A stretch of DNA of 64,000 nucleotides, taken from positions 310,001 through 374,000 of the forward strand of contig JANNBB010000006.1 of NCBI GenBank assembly GCA_031385005.1, in the 5' to 3' direction. Each line of letters starts with the position of its first letter. The first letter of the stretch is position 1. The notes below the pieces were generated by a model, which was given only the letters and a program-made list of their open reading frames with translations, had not been told where the DNA came from and made no database searches. Below, piece by piece: positions 60,516 through 64,000 of the stretch. A program made the position numbers and the translations under genes. Source of the stretch: JADKIH01 sp031385005 (lineage in GTDB: Bacteria > Bacteroidota > Bacteroidia > AKYH767-A > 2013-40CM-41-45).

Positions 60516-61985
60516 TTACTGATGATAATTCGGTGCCTCTTTAGTAATGGCAACGTCATGCGGATGACTTTCTCTAACTCCGGCAGTAGTGATGCGGATG
60601 AAAGTAGATTTTTGCAAATGAGCGATTGATTTTGCCCCGCAATATCCCATGCTTGCACGTAAGCCCCCGACAAGTTGATAGAGTTCTTCGCCAACCAAAC
60701 CTTTATAGGGCACCCTTCCTACAATTCCTTCAGGAACAAGTTTTTTTACATCGTCCGTTTGTGATTGAAAATAACGATCCTTCGACCCTTCGCGCATGGC
60801 TTCAATCGAACCCATTCCTCTGTAGAGCTTGAATTTTCTTCCTTCGTAAATGATCATTTCACCGGGAGATTCTTCGGTACCGGCCAACAGTGATCCAAGC
60901 ATGACAGTATGTGCACCGGCGGCTAATGCTTTAGCAATATCCCCACTGAAACGAATTCCTCCATCAGCAATGACGCATACCTTTGTTTTTTTCAATGCCT
61001 CAGCGACCTGATATACGGCAGTAAATTGAGGTACACCTATTCCGGCAATTACCCGGGTAGTGCAAATCGAACCCGGACCGATACCCACTTTAACTGCATC
61101 TGCACCTGCTTTAGCCAGATAAAGAGCGGCTTCCGCTGTTGCAATGTTTCCCACAATTACCGGCATTTTCGGATATTTCTTTTTGATTACAGACAATGCC
61201 TGAACAACATTTTTTGAATGACCATGCGCCGTGTCAATGGTCAAAACATCTACGCCTGCTTCAATTAATGCATGAGCTCGCTCTTCAAAATCTTTCGTTA
61301 CTCCGATAGCTGCTCCCACACGTAGACGGCCCAATTCATCTTTACAGGCATTCGGTCTCGATTTCACTTTTAGAATATCTTTGTAAGTGATCAAGCCGAT
61401 CAACTTTCCCTTTTTGTCAATGACCGGCAGTTTTTCGATTTTATAATTCTGTAATATTTTTTCAGCTTCCTTTAAATCTTTGATGCCTGTTGTTGTGACC
61501 AGATTTTCTTTTGTCATGACTTCTGCAATCAACCGGTCGGGATTTTTTTCAAAACGTAGATCACGATTTGTACATATTCCAACAAGGATGTTGTTTTTGT
61601 CAACTACCGGTATTCCACCAATTCCAAATTCGCGCATCAACCTGGATGCTTCGTGAACGCGCGCATTTTTATTCAAGGTAATCGGATCATGTATCATTCC
61701 GCTTTCGCTTCTTTTTACCTTTCTAACTTCAGCAGCTTGCTGGTTGATCGTCATATTCTTATGAAGAATACCAATACCGCCTTCCTGTGCTATTGCAATG
61801 GCCATTTCAGAAGTGGTAACTGTGTCCATTGCAGCGGAAACAATCGGAATATTCAGTGAAATAGTAGAAGTCAGCTTCGATGAAACATCAACTTCATTCG
61901 GCAATACTTCCGAATAAGCGGGAACGAGAAGAATATCATCGTAAGTGAGGGCTTCGCCGAGAAACCGGCCTTGGGCAACTTTCAT
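60516..61985 (-). CDS. guaB: Inosine-5'-monophosphate dehydrogenase
   Basis: A 489-residue enzyme converting IMP to XMP, the committed step of GMP synthesis. TIM barrel with two CBS domains inserted (about 95-210; VMTKENLVTTTGIKDLKEAEKIL). The active-site loop is GPGSICTTRVIAGIGVPQ, with the catalytic Cys near residue 305. The flap has YRGMGSIEAMREGSKDRYFQ. Length is normal. Monocistronic with its own -7 element upstream. Confidence 0.97.
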   Translation of the reverse strand: MKVAQGRFLGEALTYDDILLVPAYSEVLPNEVDVSSKLTSTISLNIPIVSAAMDTVTTSEMAIAIAQEGGIGILHKNMTINQQAAEVRKVKRSESGMIHDPITLNKNARVHEASRLMREFGIGGIPVVDKNNILVGICTNRDLRFEKNPDRLIAEVMTKENLVTTTGIKDLKEAEKILQNYKIEKLPVIDKKGKLIGLITYKDILKVKSRPNACKDELGRLRVGAAIGVTKDFEERAHALIEAGVDVLTIDTAHGHSKNVVQALSVIKKKYPKMPVIVGNIATAEAALYLAKAGADAVKVGIGPGSICTTRVIAGIGVPQFTAVYQVAEALKKTKVCVIADGGIRFSGDIAKALAAGAHTVMLGSLLAGTEESPGEMIIYEGRKFKLYRGMGSIEAMREGSKDRYFQSQTDDVKKLVPEGIVGRVPYKGLVGEELYQLVGGLRASMGYCGAKSIAHLQKSTFIRITTAGVRESHPHDVAITKEAPNYHQ

Positions 61986-62014
61986 AGATTGGTGGGTTGA
62001 AAAAAAGTTGCACG

Positions 62015-62022
62015 CAAAAGTA
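62015..62022 (-). promoter_or_regulatory. -7 promoter element of guaB
   Basis: On the minus strand TACTTTTG, matching TAnnTTTG. The leader before the ATG at 61985 would be about 23 bases. No clear -33 TTTG was seen. Confidence 0.5.
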
Positions 62023-62080
62023 CTAAATAATATTGGATTAATTTTATTGAAAATAAATTTTTACTGAAATAAAAAAGCAA

Positions 62081-64000
62081 TCAACGAATGAGTGTTACTG
62101 CACCTACTTTTTCAATATCCGTTCCATCAGGATTCTTCGCCTTTAGTCTGTACACATAAACTCCTTCCGGCGCCACTACTCCATTGCTTGTCCCACTCCA
62201 ACCGACACGCGGATCGTTTGTATGAAAAACACTACTTCCCCAGCGATTAAAAATATCCAAGCTGTATTCTTTTGAAGAAACGAAAGAATTAGAGGGATAA
62301 AAATTCTCATTGAAATAACCACCCGGGTGAAAAGCATTCGGTACAAAAATTATTGGAATGTGCTGGAGGCATATCTCATTCGATCGACTACTGTCAATAA
62401 AGAACTGCGGATTTCCCGATGCTTCAACGGCTTCAACAACATAGCAAAATTCACCTTCAGAGAAAAAGTTATTTAGGATGGTCTCGGAAAAAGTGAAATC
62501 AGCATTCGTAAGTGTCATGATCGGAAGAGAACTCAATACTCCATTCGTACTTCTGTAAATATTAAAGCGGTCTACTCCTGTTGGCCAGTTTGCATAGTTT
62601 GTCCAGGTCATTGAATTGGTATAATCCGGATTTGCCTCACCATTGAGCAATATCGTTTGACTCACCTGTGAAGCTAACACAGACCTTCCGCAGGAGTCTA
62701 AGGTGGAAACAACGTAGTAATAAGGTCCCGCACTTGTATTGACATCATCATAAAAAACAACAGAAGAAACGCCGGTTACAATTTGTGTTGCAACAACACC
62801 AAATGGACCAAGCGGAGAATTCCCTCTCAGTAACTCATAACCTTTGACGTTCGATAAAGGATCTACATAAGCTTCTATCAGCACTCTATCCGTTTCAACC
62901 ACTGTCACCTTTCGTAAATATGAAAACGCCGGCGGCGGAGAAAACACCGGAGAGAGACAGACTTTATTTGATGTACTTGTACGGGCATTTACGGGTTCTA
63001 CTGCTTGCACTCTGTAACAAAAGCTACTACCACTAACCAGATTTGTATCCGTAAAATTTGTTTGTGTTGTTGATCCAATTAATGTTTCTGCGCTACCATT
63101 AATACTAACGAAAATATTATACGACGGAGCCGATCCCCAGAAACCATAAGGACTCCAACTTAATTCTGATGCTTGTAAACACTTGTTGAATGAGACATTG
63201 AGGAAAATTGTCGAATGAAAAGTGGACGGCTGACTGGGATTGTTACAACTGTCAACTGCAAGAATAAAAAACGTTTGAAAGCCGGTAGTTGCTGAAACGG
63301 ATGAGTTATATAAAGTAGTAAAATGTCCATAGACTGTATCAATAGGAATTGCACCCGGATTTTGCAAGATGATATAGGATCGTGTATCGGCCGATGAACT
63401 CACCAACCAGCTAACCGTCGCATTGCCGAACTGATCGACACTGACAGAATCTAAAATAGGTTGTGTAGGAACTTGAAAGTCACGGAAACGATCGCCCTTT
63501 ATCGGAGAAATAGACTTACATCCGGAAGAGTCTTTGACCTCTATTCTGTATTTGATGGTATCGTCGCAGATAGAAATCGTATCTGTAAAAGACATAGGAA
63601 TCGGAGCAATCCTCGAGTCAACTGAATCCAATAAAGTGAAAAAACCGGGAGGATATTCTCTGTAAATATAATAGTAAGGTAGTGTGGAACTTGATGGCGG
63701 ATTGTGAATTGGATTCCAACTCAGATTTGCATAGCCGTTGCCCGGATTATTGATATTCAAACCTATTGCACGGATGGTATCGGAGTATATGTCAGGTGAT
63801 CCATTATTGGACTTGAAAACAATGAAATAATAAGCGTTGTTGTTTGCTGCATTGGCAGCCGTATGCGTTTCAATGGTATCAGCATACAAAAAAACACTGT
63901 CGATAGCTGTAAAAGGTCCTAAAGGGGACGTGGAATGATAAATATACCAGGTTCTGAAATTACCCGCTCCTGTACCTGTTTTGTCCCAACAGACGGTTAC
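62081..64000 (-). CDS. T9SS type B (gliding-motility C-terminal domain) surface protein, 5' part outside the window
   Basis: At least 640 residues, open to the window edge: the frame stays free of stops from 63889 to 64000 and codes VTVCWDKTGTGAGNFRTWYIYHS, so the gene is longer than any internal start suggests. It is made of several fibronectin-III-like modules (for example NLSWNPIHNPPSSSTLPYYYIYREYPPG, ELSWSPYGFWGSAPSYNIFVS). The last 90 residues (IIFVPNAFHPGG... YSLDIFNRWGSSVFHTNDPRVGWSG... APEGVYVYRLKAKN) form the type B sorting domain. It is probably a large adhesin-like surface protein. Confidence 0.88.
   Translation of the reverse strand, partial: VTVCWDKTGTGAGNFRTWYIYHSTSPLGPFTAIDSVFLYADTIETHTAANAANNNAYYFIVFKSNNGSPDIYSDTIRAIGLNINNPGNGYANLSWNPIHNPPSSSTLPYYYIYREYPPGFFTLLDSVDSRIAPIPMSFTDTISICDDTIKYRIEVKDSSGCKSISPIKGDRFRDFQVPTQPILDSVSVDQFGNATVSWLVSSSADTRSYIILQNPGAIPIDTVYGHFTTLYNSSVSATTGFQTFFILAVDSCNNPSQPSTFHSTIFLNVSFNKCLQASELSWSPYGFWGSAPSYNIFVSINGSAETLIGSTTQTNFTDTNLVSGSSFCYRVQAVEPVNARTSTSNKVCLSPVFSPPPAFSYLRKVTVVETDRVLIEAYVDPLSNVKGYELLRGNSPLGPFGVVATQIVTGVSSVVFYDDVNTSAGPYYYVVSTLDSCGRSVLASQVSQTILLNGEANPDYTNSMTWTNYANWPTGVDRFNIYRSTNGVLSSLPIMTLTNADFTFSETILNNFFSEGEFCYVVEAVEASGNPQFFIDSSRSNEICLQHIPIIFVPNAFHPGGYFNENFYPSNSFVSSKEYSLDIFNRWGSSVFHTNDPRVGWSGTSNGVVAPEGVYVYRLKAKNPDGTDIEKVGAVTLIR

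Noticed and set aside
60494..60694. Small minus-strand gene overlapping the guaB 3' end
   Set aside because: It is a shadow of guaB in another frame, without a domain or ribosome-binding context.

Overview
The window is a chromosomal segment of a free-living, probably gliding or secreting member of the Bacteroidota outside the gut Bacteroides group. Evidence: several proteins carry C-terminal type IX secretion (T9SS) sorting domains of type A or type B. There are TonB-dependent receptors with N-terminal carboxypeptidase-like domains, a DUF4249 lipoprotein and a DUF5723 protein. Many genes are preceded by the Bacteroidota promoter form TTTG-N17-23-TAnnTTTG. The DNA is AT-rich and gene-dense, and no transposase, integrase, phage gene, rRNA operon or CRISPR array was recognised.

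Layout. 1-310: 3' part of the RNase P RNA gene and its terminator. 399-5043: TonB receptor plus DUF4249 lipoprotein, then a DEAD-box helicase with a long leader. 5614-9633: two large exported proteins, one with about 21 YadA-like repeats and one T9SS cargo. 9756-15650: zinc peptidase, RarA, an envelope gene pair and KdsA. 15681-18410: an AT-rich two-gene insert (PIG-V-like glycosyltransferase and T9SS cargo). 18441-24577 (minus): PorE-like OmpA protein, QueE, FolD, Ffh, a metallo-beta-lactamase-fold hydrolase and a small conserved protein. 24666-28067: three-subunit transhydrogenase and Ndk. 28185-29643 (minus): DUF721/DciA-like protein and RecF. 29811-34061: TPR protein, ComA-like phosphosulfolactate synthase, RibD, M42 peptidase. 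34183-39234: thioesterase, a 5'-nucleotidase split into two genes in reversed domain order, DnaA, an acetyltransferase-like protein.

39808-41523 is the most unusual part. A tRNA-Lys(TTT) gene is followed by three head-to-tail units. Each unit has a minus-strand four-helix-bundle (23S rRNA intervening-sequence protein/S23 family) gene running into an array of 7-bp repeats (AGTCCGA on one strand, TCGGACT on the other). Copies A and B are nearly identical and the third is a remnant. The arrays contain inverted repeats able to form cruciforms, supply the tRNA terminator, and encode the proteins' C-terminal tails. Because 7 is not a multiple of 3, a pure array reads the same heptapeptide in all three frames. 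Each unit boundary carries a degenerate copy of the tRNA 3' end. I read this as an undescribed, tandemly amplifying, tRNA-anchored repeat element.

41625-64000 returns to ordinary genes: an NAD(P)-binding protein, lipoproteins, a small HExxH membrane protein, GNAT, YqgE, a secreted nuclease-like T9SS cargo, an S41 protease, a TonB receptor, MutS2 without its Smr domain and with an attenuator-like leader, another T9SS cargo, MoxR, a SurA/PpiC periplasmic chaperone cluster, IMP dehydrogenase, and the C-terminal part of a large T9SS type B protein running off the end.

Positions come from reading the sequence by eye. Family assignments rest on motifs recalled from general knowledge and no database search was run. 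Where a track start lay inside a promoter or hairpin I moved it and said so.
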